DNA of 64,000 nt from Halobacterium rubrum (GTDB taxonomy: Archaea; Halobacteriota; Halobacteria; Halobacteriales; Halobacteriaceae): contig NZ_JAJQQZ010000001.1 of assembly GCF_021729015.1 (NCBI RefSeq), positions 186,001-250,000 on the forward strand, given 5' to 3'. The notes below the pieces were generated by a model that saw only the letters and a program-made list of their open reading frames with translations, did no database searches and was not told the origin of the DNA. Positions 16,783-24,851 of this stretch are shown piece by piece. A program made the translations under genes and the position numbers. Every line of letters starts with the position of its first letter. Within the stretch, counting starts at the first letter, position 1.

Positions 16783-17477
16783 GGCGGCCGCACCCCGACG
16801 CCGGTGAGGTCGCCACGGACCTCGCCGGGGGTGCCGCGCAGCGCCACCTCGCCGTCCCGCATCGCGACGACGCGGTCGGCGAGCCCCCAGACGTCCCGGA
16901 GGTCGTGCGTGACCACGACGAGACTCGTGCCGGCCTCGTGGAGCGCCCGCAGGCGGTCGAGGACGGACTGGCGGGCCGGCCAGTCGAGGCCCGTGAACGG
17001 TTCGTCCAGCACGAGGTGGTCGGGGCGCATCGCGAGCGCCGCCGCGATGGCGACCCGTTCCTGCTCGCCGCCGGAGAGGTCGCCGATGCGCTCGTCGCGT
17101 CGGCCCGCCAGCTCCACCGCCTCCAGCGCTTCGGTCACGCGTTCGTCGACGGCCTCGCGGGGGAGACCGAGGTTCTCGGGGCCGAACGCCACGTCCGAAC
17201 CGACGGTCGCGCCGACGAAGCCGTCACGGGGGTCCTGGAAGACCATGCCGACGCTCGCCCGCGCGGCGACGACGTCTTCGTCGACGGGCGTGCCGTTCAC
17301 GAGCACCTCGCCCTCGTCGGGCTCCAGCAGGCCGTTGAGGTGGCGGACGAGCGTCGTCTTCCCGGAGCCGTTCGCACCGGCGACCAGCACGCACTCGCCG
17401 TCCGCGACGTCGAGGCTGACGCCGTCGACGGCGACGGTATCCCCGTAGCGGTGGGTGAGACGGCGGACCGACAGCAT
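16779..17477 (-). CDS. bioM: ECF transporter ATP-binding protein (BioM/EcfA-like)
   Basis: ATPase energising the biotin ECF importer at the inner face of the membrane. 232 residues: Walker A GANGSGKTT (about 34-42), Q-loop VFQDPRDGF, signature LSGGEQERVAIA, Walker B HLVLDEPFTGLD and switch His in VVTHDLRD. Only one ATPase gene is present, so it probably works as a homodimer, as in BioMNY systems. Its ATG shares one base with the bioY stop and its end overlaps ecfT by 4 bp. Confidence 0.9.
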   Translation of the reverse strand: MLSVRRLTHRYGDTVAVDGVSLDVADGECVLVAGANGSGKTTLVRHLNGLLEPDEGEVLVNGTPVDEDVVAARASVGMVFQDPRDGFVGATVGSDVAFGPENLGLPREAVDERVTEALEAVELAGRRDERIGDLSGGEQERVAIAAALAMRPDHLVLDEPFTGLDWPARQSVLDRLRALHEAGTSLVVVTHDLRDVWGLADRVVAMRDGEVALRGTPGEVRGDLTGVGVRPP

Positions 17478-18058
17478 CAGGCGGCGTTCAGCTGGTCGCT
17501 GCGCGTTATGCCGATTGCGGCCGCAATCTTGAACGCCTCGGCGGGGATGAACGCCGCGGCTGCGAGGCCGAACGCCTTCACGAGTCCGACGTTCTCGACG
17601 ACGGCGTACCCGACGGTGCCGCCGGCGTAGATGAGGACGGTGCCCGCGACCATCGCTGCGACCAGCCGCGGGACGCCGACCTGCCGGGGGTCGACGAGAC
17701 CGCTCGTGCCGTGCGCGACGAGGCCGGTGAGCGCGGCCGCCACCGGGTACGCCCAGAGGTAGCCGCCGAACGGTCCGAGCAGGCTCCCGAGGCCGGCGCC
17801 GCCGCCGGCGTAGATCGGTGCGCCGACGGCGCCCGCGGCGACGTACAGCGACATGGAGGCGCCGCCCCAGACCGGACCGAGGTAGAGGCCCGCGAGGAAC
17901 ACGCCCAGCACCTGCATCGTCACCGGGACGGGCGAGACGGGGTTCGGGAACGACACGTACGCCATCGCGCCCGTGAGCGCCGCGAACACGGCGGCACGGG
18001 CGATGTTCTCGACGGTCTCGTCGCCGACCAGTTCCACGCCGTCTGTCTCGACACTCAT
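17477..18058 (-). CDS. bioY: Biotin transporter BioY (ECF S component)
   Basis: Membrane protein that binds biotin and delivers it to the ECF module. 193 residues from ATG 18058. About six hydrophobic segments with the family stretches FPNPVSPVPVTMQVLGVFLAG, LGPVWGGASMSLYVAAGAVG and LLGPFGGYLWAYPVAA, and a C-terminal FIPAEAFKIAAA. An upstream in-frame Met (18088) is possible but adds residues with no BioY similarity. First gene of the operon; no BirA-type operator could be identified. With no biotin synthesis genes in the window, salvage is the visible role. Confidence 0.92.
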   Translation of the reverse strand: MSVETDGVELVGDETVENIARAAVFAALTGAMAYVSFPNPVSPVPVTMQVLGVFLAGLYLGPVWGGASMSLYVAAGAVGAPIYAGGGAGLGSLLGPFGGYLWAYPVAAALTGLVAHGTSGLVDPRQVGVPRLVAAMVAGTVLIYAGGTVGYAVVENVGLVKAFGLAAAAFIPAEAFKIAAAIGITRSDQLNAA

Positions 18059-18162
18059 GGCTCCTCCTCGCCCGTCAACCACTTTCAATTCCGCGGTTTA
18101 CGGACTGGTGGACCAGGCGTCAGACATTTGCACTCGGGAGCACAGACGTTCGCACTACCGCA

Positions 18163-18768
18163 ATGGACGAGAAGACCGAGGAACTCCGTGACATCTTCCA
18201 GAGCGTCGCCGACGACGACACCGTCACGGAGTCCCAGGCCGACAGCCACGGCTCCCTCGCCTCCGAGACCGACGTCGAGGACCGCCTCAACGACACCGTC
18301 GCCACCATGCGCGACCGCCTCGACTTCCGCACCGACCTCGACACGGACGCCCTCACCACCGTCGTCCGCCAGTTCTACGCTGGCGACAGCGACGCCGACA
18401 TCGCCGGCGAACTCGACGACGACGCCGCCGATCCGGAGACAATCCGCGCCGCGCGACTCGACCTCCACCTCGTCCGCGACGACGACGCGCCGGTCGCCCT
18501 CGACGACGTCCGTGCCGCCGCCGACGACCCCACCGACCCCGACCTCGCCACCGTCGTCGACGCCATCGACGCCGACCCCGAGGACGCCGAAACCGCGCTC
18601 GGCGTCCTCCGCGTCAGAAACGAGATCCAGCGCGTCAACGACCGCTACCGCGCCGAGTTCGAGAACGCGCTCCGCGACCGCGAACTCACCGAACGCCTCA
18701 CCGCCACCGTCCACGAGGACGGCCTCGACGACGCCACCGAGGGCCAGGAGACGGACGTCGACCTCTGA
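18163..18768 (+). CDS. cmi4: Conditioned medium-induced protein 4 (Cmi4)
   Basis: 201 residues, extremely acidic and mostly helical, with no membrane segment or signal peptide. Start MDEKTEELRDIFQSVADDDTVTESQ and the following SHGSLASE match haloarchaeal Cmi4, first described as a gene induced by conditioned medium. The middle has regularly spaced helices (LTTVVRQFYAGDSDADIAGEL, PETIRAARLDLHLVRDDDAP), where the DSDADIAGELDD segment resembles a helix-turn-helix recognition region; the C-terminal third is a charged helix (FENALRDRELTERL). DNA binding is an inference from this resemblance. Monocistronic, divergent from bioY. Assignment is from memory of the family. Confidence 0.8.
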   Translation: MDEKTEELRDIFQSVADDDTVTESQADSHGSLASETDVEDRLNDTVATMRDRLDFRTDLDTDALTTVVRQFYAGDSDADIAGELDDDAADPETIRAARLDLHLVRDDDAPVALDDVRAAADDPTDPDLATVVDAIDADPEDAETALGVLRVRNEIQRVNDRYRAEFENALRDRELTERLTATVHEDGLDDATEGQETDVDL

Positions 18769-18899
18769 CGCCCGGGAACGCAGCCGCCGACACACCTCCG
18801 CTCGTACTCCGCCCGCCCGAACCCGTCTGCCTGCGCCCGTCCGCCGCCGGCTGCCGACGCCACCGGGTTTAAGTCAGCCTCGCGCCACGTAGGCAACCA

Positions 18900-19568
18900 A
18901 TGAGCGATGGTGACGGCACAGACGGCGGCCCCGACGGCGTCGAGTCGGTCGAAGACCTGCTCGACGTCCGATCCGCCGAAGACGTCTTCGACCGTCTGTT
19001 CCGGGACAGCCTCGTGAACGCCGTCATCGCGTGGCTGCTGGTCGCCGTGCTCGCAGGCGTGTTCGTCGACAGCGTCCTCGACTTCGACCAGCAGTGGATG
19101 CTGTTCGTCGCCGCCGTCGGCGCCATCGTCCTCGTCCCGCCCGCCGCACTCCGGTCGTGGCGCGTGATGCTGCCGTGGGAGCTGCTGGTCGTCGCGCTGC
19201 TCCCGATACTCGTCCGCGGTCTGTTCGGCGGCACCGTCGGGACGTTCGCCGTCTACTTCTCGCTGGCCGCCGTCGCGCTCGTCGTCGTCGTCGAACTCCA
19301 CCTGTTCACGTCGATGGAGGTCACCCACTGGTTCGCGGTCGTGCTCGTCGTGATGACGACGCTCGCGTCCGGCGCCGCGTGGGCGGTCTTCCGGTGGAAC
19401 GCCGACCAGTATCTCGGCACCGACTTCCTCACCACGAACGAGGCGCTGATGACCGAGTTCCTCTGGATGACCCTCGCCGGCTTCGCCGCCGGCATCATGT
19501 TCGACGCGTACTTCCGGCGGCGCGACCGCTGGCTCCGCCGCGCCTTCGACCGGGTGATGCGCCGATGA
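18900..19568 (+). CDS. Multi-pass membrane protein, first gene of a pair
   Basis: 222 residues from ATG 18900; GGGTTTAAG at 18865-18873 is a TATA box about 30 bp ahead. An acidic cytoplasmic tail (residues 1-38) with DVFDRLFRDSLVNAV is followed by six hydrophobic segments, then a basic RRRDRWLRRAFDRVMRR end. No known motif. The stop overlaps the start of the next gene (ATGA), so both are translated from one message; the next gene is also a membrane protein, suggesting a complex. Confidence 0.8.
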   Translation: MSDGDGTDGGPDGVESVEDLLDVRSAEDVFDRLFRDSLVNAVIAWLLVAVLAGVFVDSVLDFDQQWMLFVAAVGAIVLVPPAALRSWRVMLPWELLVVALLPILVRGLFGGTVGTFAVYFSLAAVALVVVVELHLFTSMEVTHWFAVVLVVMTTLASGAAWAVFRWNADQYLGTDFLTTNEALMTEFLWMTLAGFAAGIMFDAYFRRRDRWLRRAFDRVMRR

Positions 19569-20200
19569 CGCTGCTCCCGCGGCCGTCGGTCGGGAACCAG
19601 CGGCGTCTCACGCGCGCCATGCAGACCGTGCTCGTCGGCATGGTCGCGTACGGCTTCCTGCAGGGGAACTCGAAAGCGGTCGTGAACGGCTCCATCACGC
19701 TGTTCGTCACGTTCCTCCCCGCCCTCCTCGAACGCAACTACGACCTCCCGATGGACCCCTGGCTCGTGCTCTGGATCTCGGCGGCCGCGTTCCTCCACTC
19801 GCTGGGCTCCTCGGGGCTGTACGCCCACATCTCGTGGTGGGACCACGTCACGCACTCGCTGTCGGCGTCGCTGATCGCGGGCGCCGGGTACACGGTCGCG
19901 CGCGCCATCGACCTCCACCACGACGACATCACGCTCCCCAGCGAGGTCGCGTTCGTCTACATCTTCGTCGTCGTGCTCTCGTTCGGCGTCGTTTGGGAGC
20001 TCTTCGAGTTCGGCCTCGACGTGCTCTCGACGGCGACCGGCCTCGAGATGCCGCTGGCCCAGCACGGCCTCGACGACACGGTCAAGGACTTCATGTACAA
20101 CTCGCTGGGCGCGCTCGTCGTCGCCGTGTTCGGGCAGGCCCACCTCGTCGGCGTCGCCGAGACCGTCGAGAACTGGTGGCTCACCCGCAGTCGCCAGTAG
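19565..20200 (+). CDS. Membrane protein resembling DUF2238/YjdF
   Basis: 211 residues from ATG 19565, overlapping the preceding gene by 4 bp. About six hydrophobic segments. HISWWDHVTHSLSASLIAG, VVWELFEFGLDVL and DDTVKDFMYNSLGALVVAVFG match the layout of YjdF/DUF2238 inner-membrane proteins, where WD-H, E-FE and D-D residues are conserved. Biochemical role is not established for that family. The two-gene membrane unit precedes a Cas4-like gene that has its own promoter. Confidence 0.7.
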   Translation: MTLLPRPSVGNQRRLTRAMQTVLVGMVAYGFLQGNSKAVVNGSITLFVTFLPALLERNYDLPMDPWLVLWISAAAFLHSLGSSGLYAHISWWDHVTHSLSASLIAGAGYTVARAIDLHHDDITLPSEVAFVYIFVVVLSFGVVWELFEFGLDVLSTATGLEMPLAQHGLDDTVKDFMYNSLGALVVAVFGQAHLVGVAETVENWWLTRSRQ

Positions 20201-20244
20201 GGGCCCGCGAACGTTCAAGTACGAGGCCGGGACCACGCCGTGCC

Positions 20245-20979
20245 GTGGCCGCACCCGAATCCGCGCCCGAGTCCGCCCGCGACGCCGACACCGACGACCG
20301 CCAGCTAGCGCCCGCCCCGGACTCCGTCCCGTTCAGCGACCTCGCGCTGGCGGCGTACTGCCCCCGGCAGCTCTACTACGCGCGCCGCGACGACACGGAC
20401 CGCAGTCCGCCGCCGGTCCACGAGACGGCCCGGGCGCTCGCGGGCCAGTACGACGCGCTCGCGGTCGCTTCCGACGCCGCACTCGCCACCTACGACCTCG
20501 CCGTCGAACCCCCCGAGTTCCGGTCGAACCTCGCCGTCAGCCGCGACCGACACGACGTCTCCTCGCCGGCCGAGACCGCCGTATTCCTGCGTGGGAAGGA
20601 CGCACACGGCCGCGCAGCGAAAGTCCACCACGACCCCCTCGCGCCCTCCCTGGTGACCCCCGGCAGCCCACCCGAAGCGGGGGTCTGGGAGCCACAGGCA
20701 GTGCGCGCGACCGCCGCCGCGAAGGCGCTGTCGTGGCGCGAGCAGACGCGCGTCGACCACGCGTTCGTGGAGTACGCCCGCCACGGCGTCGTCCGCCGCG
20801 TCGACCTCACGACCCGGAAGAAGGCAGCGTACCGCCGGGCGCTCCGGACCGCTCGCGGCATCGACGGGCCGCCGCCACGCATCCACGACGACGCGAAATG
20901 CGGGGCGTGCGAGTACCGCGAGGAGTGCGGGACGAAGACGCGCACGCTCGGCTCGCTTTTGTCGTTCGGCGACGGTTGA
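20245..20979 (+). CDS. Orphan Cas4/Dna2-like PD-(D/E)XK family protein
   Basis: 244 residues from GTG 20245; TTCAAGTA at about 20213-20220 is at TATA distance. It has the Cas4 frame: an N-terminal cysteine in LAAYCPRQLYYAR and a C-terminal cluster CGACEYREECG, which together would bind a 4Fe-4S cluster. The nuclease core is degenerate: where Cas4 has a Glu-x-Lys and a QLxxY helix, this protein reads HAFVEYARHGVVRRVDLTTRKKAAYRRALR. No cas genes or CRISPR repeats lie nearby. A non-CRISPR role in DNA repair, or a structural Fe-S protein, is more likely than spacer acquisition. Confidence 0.75.
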   Translation: MAAPESAPESARDADTDDRQLAPAPDSVPFSDLALAAYCPRQLYYARRDDTDRSPPPVHETARALAGQYDALAVASDAALATYDLAVEPPEFRSNLAVSRDRHDVSSPAETAVFLRGKDAHGRAAKVHHDPLAPSLVTPGSPPEAGVWEPQAVRATAAAKALSWREQTRVDHAFVEYARHGVVRRVDLTTRKKAAYRRALRTARGIDGPPPRIHDDAKCGACEYREECGTKTRTLGSLLSFGDG

Positions 20980-21005
20980 AGAAGAACCGGGACCGCGAAC
21001 GGGGT

Positions 21006-21602
21006 CTACGCGTGCTCGGCGAGCCACTCCCGGACGGCGTCGCCGACTGCGCCCTCCCGCAGAATCTCGCCGCGCTCCACGTCGACCACCGTGCTCCCGG
21101 TCCCACCCGGAGTCTCGCCGGCGTCCAAGACGGCGTCGACCCGGTCGACGAACTCGGGGTCGAGGTCGTCGGGGTGGGTGACGCTCGGTTCGCCGGAGAC
21201 GTTCGCGCTCGTCGCCGTCATCGGCGCGACCCGGTCGAGCAGCGCCAGCGCCACGTCGCTGTCGGGCACGCGCACGCCGACGCGGTCCCGGCCGCCAGTC
21301 AGCACGTCCGGGACCGAGTCACGCTTCTCGCAGACCACCGTGACCGGTCCGGGGAGGAACTCGGCCAGGAACACGCGCTCGGTCTCGTCGACGTCGACGT
21401 GCTCCAGTGCGGCCTCGGGGTCGGGGAACGCGAACGACAGCGGCTTCTCCCTGGGGCGCCGTTTCGCCTCGAACGCTGCCTCGACGGCGGCCGGGTCGAG
21501 GGCGTCCGCGGCGAGGCCGTACACCGTCTCCGTCGGGTAGACGACCAGCCTGCCGTCGCGGAGCGCCGCGGCGGCCTCGTCGAGTGCGTCCTCGGTGACC
21601 AT
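21006..21602 (-). CDS. L-threonylcarbamoyladenylate synthase (Sua5/YrdC/TsaC family)
   Basis: Makes threonylcarbamoyl-AMP from threonine, bicarbonate and ATP for the t6A37 modification of ANN-decoding tRNAs. 198 residues from ATG 21602 (an in-frame Met six codons earlier is also possible). Motifs: VVYPTETVYGLAADA, AKRRPREKPLSF (the KRxxxxPL nucleotide-binding loop), LPGPVTVVC and MTATSANVSGEPS. Length fits the single-domain YrdC/TsaC form without the C-terminal Sua5 domain. Convergent with the Cas4-like gene. Confidence 0.92.
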   Translation of the reverse strand: MVTEDALDEAAAALRDGRLVVYPTETVYGLAADALDPAAVEAAFEAKRRPREKPLSFAFPDPEAALEHVDVDETERVFLAEFLPGPVTVVCEKRDSVPDVLTGGRDRVGVRVPDSDVALALLDRVAPMTATSANVSGEPSVTHPDDLDPEFVDRVDAVLDAGETPGGTGSTVVDVERGEILREGAVGDAVREWLAEHA

Positions 21603-21650
21603 CGTACCAGTGGGAGGCACTGGCCGGGAAAAAGCGTTACAGGTCGACGG

Positions 21651-21821
21651 TCAGTCCTCGCCGCCCGCGTCGAGGTCGCTGACGGTCGTCGCGTACACCG
21701 CGAGACCGAGAACCGTGAGCACGACGGCGCCGAGGACGCCTGCGACGAACAGGCCGATGACGGCGCTGACCAGGGCGACGACGAGGAAGAACAGCGGGTG
21801 GACGGCGTCCGAGGCAGTCAC
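21651..21821 (-). CDS. Small two-segment membrane protein
   Basis: 56 residues from GTG 21821: MTASDAVHPLFFLVVALVSA, a Gly hinge and a second hydrophobic stretch GVLGAVVLTVLGLAVYATTV, ending in an acidic DLDAGGED tail. Two transmembrane helices with almost no loops. Function unknown; it lies between the peroxiredoxin-like gene and the Sua5 gene on the same strand, 44 bp from the former. Similar short membrane proteins are common in haloarchaea and easily missed by gene finders. Confidence 0.65.
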   Translation of the reverse strand: MTASDAVHPLFFLVVALVSAVIGLFVAGVLGAVVLTVLGLAVYATTVSDLDAGGED

Positions 21822-21865
21822 GCTTCCCGGTCCACTGCGAGCGGAAATAACTGTTTCGGCGCCGA

Positions 21866-22381
21866 TTACAGGGCTTCGAGCGCGGCTTCCAGCTCGTCGT
21901 AGTCCGGGAAGTCCGGCCACTGCTCGGCCGTCCAGGCGTACTCCACGGTGCCGTCCTCGGCGACGACGAACGTCGACGGGCGGTGTTCGACGACGCCAGC
22001 CATGCCGTCGAGGTCGTTGACGACGCCGTAGGCCTCGGCGACGCCCGCCTGCGGGTCGCTGAAGATGCCCTCGAACTGCTCGATGCCGCGCTCCTCGATG
22101 GTGGTCTTGTGCTCGTACGGCGACGAGACGGAGACGCCGACGACCTGCGCGTGCTCGTCGACGCCCCGGTCGCGGAGCTCGTTGTAGACGTACGTCGTCG
22201 GGAACGCGCCGTCCATCGGCGTGAACACCAGCAGGACCGGCCCCTCGGCGAGCAGGTCCGAGAGCGAGACGTCCTCCCAGTACTCGTCGTTCACCAGCGG
22301 GCGCGTGAAGTCCGGCGCCTGCTCGCCCTCGGGGACGTGGTCCGCCTCGGGGAGGTCGACGACGTCGAAGTCCAGTTCCAT
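21866..22381 (-). CDS. Peroxiredoxin-fold protein lacking cysteines
   Basis: 171 residues from ATG 22381. Thioredoxin-like AhpC/TSA layout: EGEQAPDFTRPLVNDEYWEDVSL, then LLVFTPMDGAFPTTYVYNEL where true peroxiredoxins have a TPVCTxE peroxidatic cysteine loop, then VVGVSVSSPYEHK, FSDPQAGVAEAYGV and PSTFVVAEDGTVEY. There is no cysteine anywhere in the protein, so it cannot run the usual peroxidase cycle. Its start shares one base with the stop of the glutaredoxin gene before it, so the two are translationally coupled. It may be a scaffold or a redox-inactive partner. Confidence 0.85.
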   Translation of the reverse strand: MELDFDVVDLPEADHVPEGEQAPDFTRPLVNDEYWEDVSLSDLLAEGPVLLVFTPMDGAFPTTYVYNELRDRGVDEHAQVVGVSVSSPYEHKTTIEERGIEQFEGIFSDPQAGVAEAYGVVNDLDGMAGVVEHRPSTFVVAEDGTVEYAWTAEQWPDFPDYDELEAALEAL

Positions 22382-22671
22382 CACTCCCCACCCCCGTAGG
22401 TGGCGTCGAGGTAGTCGACGATGTTCGCGCTCTCGGCCATCGCCACGCCCGTCTCGTCGTCGACGATGGCGGGCACGGTGCGCGCGCCGACGATGCGCTT
22501 GACTGCGTCCCGGTCGCCGTGCATCGGCTCCACGAACCGCGACTGGTACTCCAGCCCGAGTTCGTCGAGGCGGCGGACGACGCGCTCGCAGAACGGACAC
22601 GCCTGCAGCCGGTAGAGCGTGATGTGGGCGTCACTGTGCGGCGGCCGCGGCGGCGCTTCTGCTGCACTCAT
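22381..22671 (-). CDS. Glutaredoxin-like thiol oxidoreductase
   Basis: 96 residues. ITLYRLQACPFCERVVRRLDELG holds the CPFC active site at about residues 25-28; RTVPAIVDDETG (cis-proline) and MAESANIVDYLDATYG complete a glutaredoxin/GST-N-type fold. In haloarchaea the low-molecular-weight thiol is gamma-glutamylcysteine rather than glutathione, so that is the likely partner. Operon of two with the cysteine-free peroxiredoxin-like gene (TGATG overlap). Confidence 0.88.
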   Translation of the reverse strand: MSAAEAPPRPPHSDAHITLYRLQACPFCERVVRRLDELGLEYQSRFVEPMHGDRDAVKRIVGARTVPAIVDDETGVAMAESANIVDYLDATYGGGE

Positions 22672-22781
22672 GTGCGGGGTGTTCGCCGGAAACCCGGGTA
22701 AACGCTTCGCCCGCGGCGGTCACCGCGGCTTCGGTGAGCAAAGCATTAAACGGCCGGGAGGTAAGACCCTCTACTTGACTA

Positions 22782-24158
22782 ATGGGCTCTCCACTGCTGT
22801 CGCCGCTCTCAGTGTCGGTGCTCGGCGTTGACCTCGGACAGAACGTCATCGTCGCCGCCGGTGTGGCGACGCTGGCGGTGCTGATGGTGCTGTCGGCGTT
22901 CTTCTCCTCCTCGGAGATCGCGATGTTCTCGCTCGCGCGCCACCGCATCGACGCGCTCGTCGAGGACGACATGCCAGGCGCGAAGACGGTCGCGGACCTC
23001 AAGGAGGATCCACACCGGCTGCTGGTGACGATTCTCGTCGGCAACAACCTCGTGAACATCGCGATGTCCTCCATCGCGACCGGGTTGCTCGGTTACTACA
23101 TGTCTCAGGGCCAGGCGGTGGTCGCGGCGACGTTCGGCATCACCGCGCTCGTTCTCCTGTTCGGTGAGAGCGCGCCGAAGTCCTACGCCGTCGAGAACAC
23201 CGAGTCGTGGGCGCTGTCCATCGCGGGGCCGCTGAAGTGGAGCGAGCGCCTGCTGTACCCGCTGGTCGTCACGTTCGATTACCTCACGCGAGTCGTCAAT
23301 CAGGTCACTGGCGGCCGGGCGGCCATCGAGACGAGCTACGTCACGCGCTCCGAGATTCAGGACATGATCAAGACCGGGGAGCGCGAGGGCGTCATCGAGG
23401 AGGACGAGCGGGAGATGTTCCAGCGCATCTTCCGGTTCAACAACACCATCGCCAAGGAGGTGATGACGCCGCGGCTGGACATGGTCGCCGTCTCGAAGGA
23501 GGCGACCATCGAGGAGGCCATCCAGACGTGCACGCAGGCTGGCCACGAGCGCGTGCCCGTCTACGACGGCGAGCTCGACAACGTCATCGGCGTCGTCAGC
23601 CTCGAAGATCTCGTCCGCGAGTACCTCTACGGGGAGACCGAGGACGTCGAGCTGGACGACCTCATCGAGCCGACCCTGCACGTCCCCGAGTCGAAGAACG
23701 TCGACGACCTCCTCCAGGAGATGCAGGACGAGCGCGTGCAGCTGGTCGTCGTCATCGACGAGTTCGGGACGACGGAGGGCCTGCTCACCACCGAGGACAT
23801 CACCGAGGAGATCGTCGGCGAGATTCTGGAGGGCGAGGAGGAACTCCCGCTGGACTTCGTCGACGACGACACGGTCCGGGTGCGCGGTGAGGTGAACATC
23901 GAGGAGGTCAACGAGGCTCTCGAAATCGACCTGCCGGAGGGCGAGGAGTTCGAGACCATCGCGGGATTCATCTTCAACCGCGCCGGCCGGCTGGTCGAAG
24001 AGGGCGAGACGTTCCGCTTCGAGAACGTCGAGCTCACGGTCGAACACGTCGAGAACACACGCATCATGAAGGCGCGCGTGAAGCGGGTGCCCGCCGACGA
24101 CGCCGTCGACCCCGAGGCGGAGGCGCTGACGGCCGAGGGCGACGCCGAAGACGCGTAA
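22782..24158 (+). CDS. CNNM/CorC-type membrane protein with CBS domains (hemolysin family)
   Basis: 458 residues from ATG 22782. An N-terminal CNNM transmembrane domain of four segments (LSAFFSSSEIAMFSLARHRIDAL, ILVGNNLVNIAMSSIA, LLFGESAPKSYA) is followed by EEDEREMFQRIFRFNNTIAKEVMTPRLDM, two CBS domains (about 225-345) and a CorC_HlyC C-terminal domain (GFIFNRAGRLVEEGETF). The family is linked to Mg2+/Na+ transport and resistance to metal stress. GCATTAAAC at 22743-22751 is a TATA element giving a leader of only a few bases. It is a single-gene unit. Confidence 0.92.
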   Translation: MGSPLLSPLSVSVLGVDLGQNVIVAAGVATLAVLMVLSAFFSSSEIAMFSLARHRIDALVEDDMPGAKTVADLKEDPHRLLVTILVGNNLVNIAMSSIATGLLGYYMSQGQAVVAATFGITALVLLFGESAPKSYAVENTESWALSIAGPLKWSERLLYPLVVTFDYLTRVVNQVTGGRAAIETSYVTRSEIQDMIKTGEREGVIEEDEREMFQRIFRFNNTIAKEVMTPRLDMVAVSKEATIEEAIQTCTQAGHERVPVYDGELDNVIGVVSLEDLVREYLYGETEDVELDDLIEPTLHVPESKNVDDLLQEMQDERVQLVVVIDEFGTTEGLLTTEDITEEIVGEILEGEEELPLDFVDDDTVRVRGEVNIEEVNEALEIDLPEGEEFETIAGFIFNRAGRLVEEGETFRFENVELTVEHVENTRIMKARVKRVPADDAVDPEAEALTAEGDAEDA

Positions 24159-24260
24159 CCCGAAGCGAGCGGCGCCACCACCGGCGCCGACCGCGCCACG
24201 CTTCTCGTCCGGCGACAGCGCCCCGGGATTTAGGTGGCTCGTCGCTGTCGGCTCGCCTGC

Positions 24261-24851
24261 ATGTCCCTCCGTCCGCTCGACGTCATCCGGTCCCCGCTGT
24301 ACCTCCTCGGGTCGTTCCCGCTCGGCGTCGCGTACTTCACACTGCTCGCGGCCGCCGTGTCCGCCGGTGTCTCGCTGCTCGTGTTCGTCGTCGGCGCGTT
24401 CGTGCTCGCCGGCGGCGCCGCTGTCGCACGCCGGGTGGCGGTCGCCGACGCCGCGCTCACGGCCCGGGTGTACGACACACCGACCCCCGAGCTGGCGTCG
24501 CCGTCAGTCGACGGCGGCCTGCTTGCTACGGCTCGCGCCGAACTGTTCTGTCTGGACAGCTACCGCGCGACGGGCTACCTGCTCGTGCGGTTCGCCGTCG
24601 GCGTCGCCGGATTCACCGCCGTCGTGACGTGGCTGACGGTCTCGGTCGCGCTGCTCGCGACGCCGTTCCTGTACGACCACCCCGAGTTCTACGTCGGGGC
24701 GGCCGGCGTCTGGACGGTCGACACGCTGCAGGCCGCGCTCGGCGCCGCCGCACTCGGCGTCGTCGTCGCAGTCGCCGGCGCTGTCGCCGTCGCCGCAGCC
24801 GGCCGGGCCGCGGCCGCGGCGAGCGCGCGCCTGCTGGCTGGCCCCACCTAG
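24261..24851 (+). CDS. Membrane protein with putative sensor domain (PF13796-like)
   Basis: 196 residues from ATG 24261; GGATTTAGG at 24228-24236 is about 29 bp before, so leaderless. The N-terminal part SPLYLLGSFPLGVAYFTLLAAAVSAGVSLLVF with two hairpin-forming hydrophobic segments, a short RRVAVADAALTARVYD helix and then two more segments is the pattern of the putative-sensor membrane domain that often precedes histidine kinases or stands alone. No kinase domain follows. The last 4 bp overlap the end of the convergent PiT gene. Confidence 0.75.
   Translation: MSLRPLDVIRSPLYLLGSFPLGVAYFTLLAAAVSAGVSLLVFVVGAFVLAGGAAVARRVAVADAALTARVYDTPTPELASPSVDGGLLATARAELFCLDSYRATGYLLVRFAVGVAGFTAVVTWLTVSVALLATPFLYDHPEFYVGAAGVWTVDTLQAALGAAALGVVVAVAGAVAVAAAGRAAAAASARLLAGPT

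Noticed and set aside
24848-24851. Overlap of the sensor-domain and PiT genes as a possible gene fusion
   Set aside because: The two are convergent and the 4-bp overlap is just shared stop sequence.
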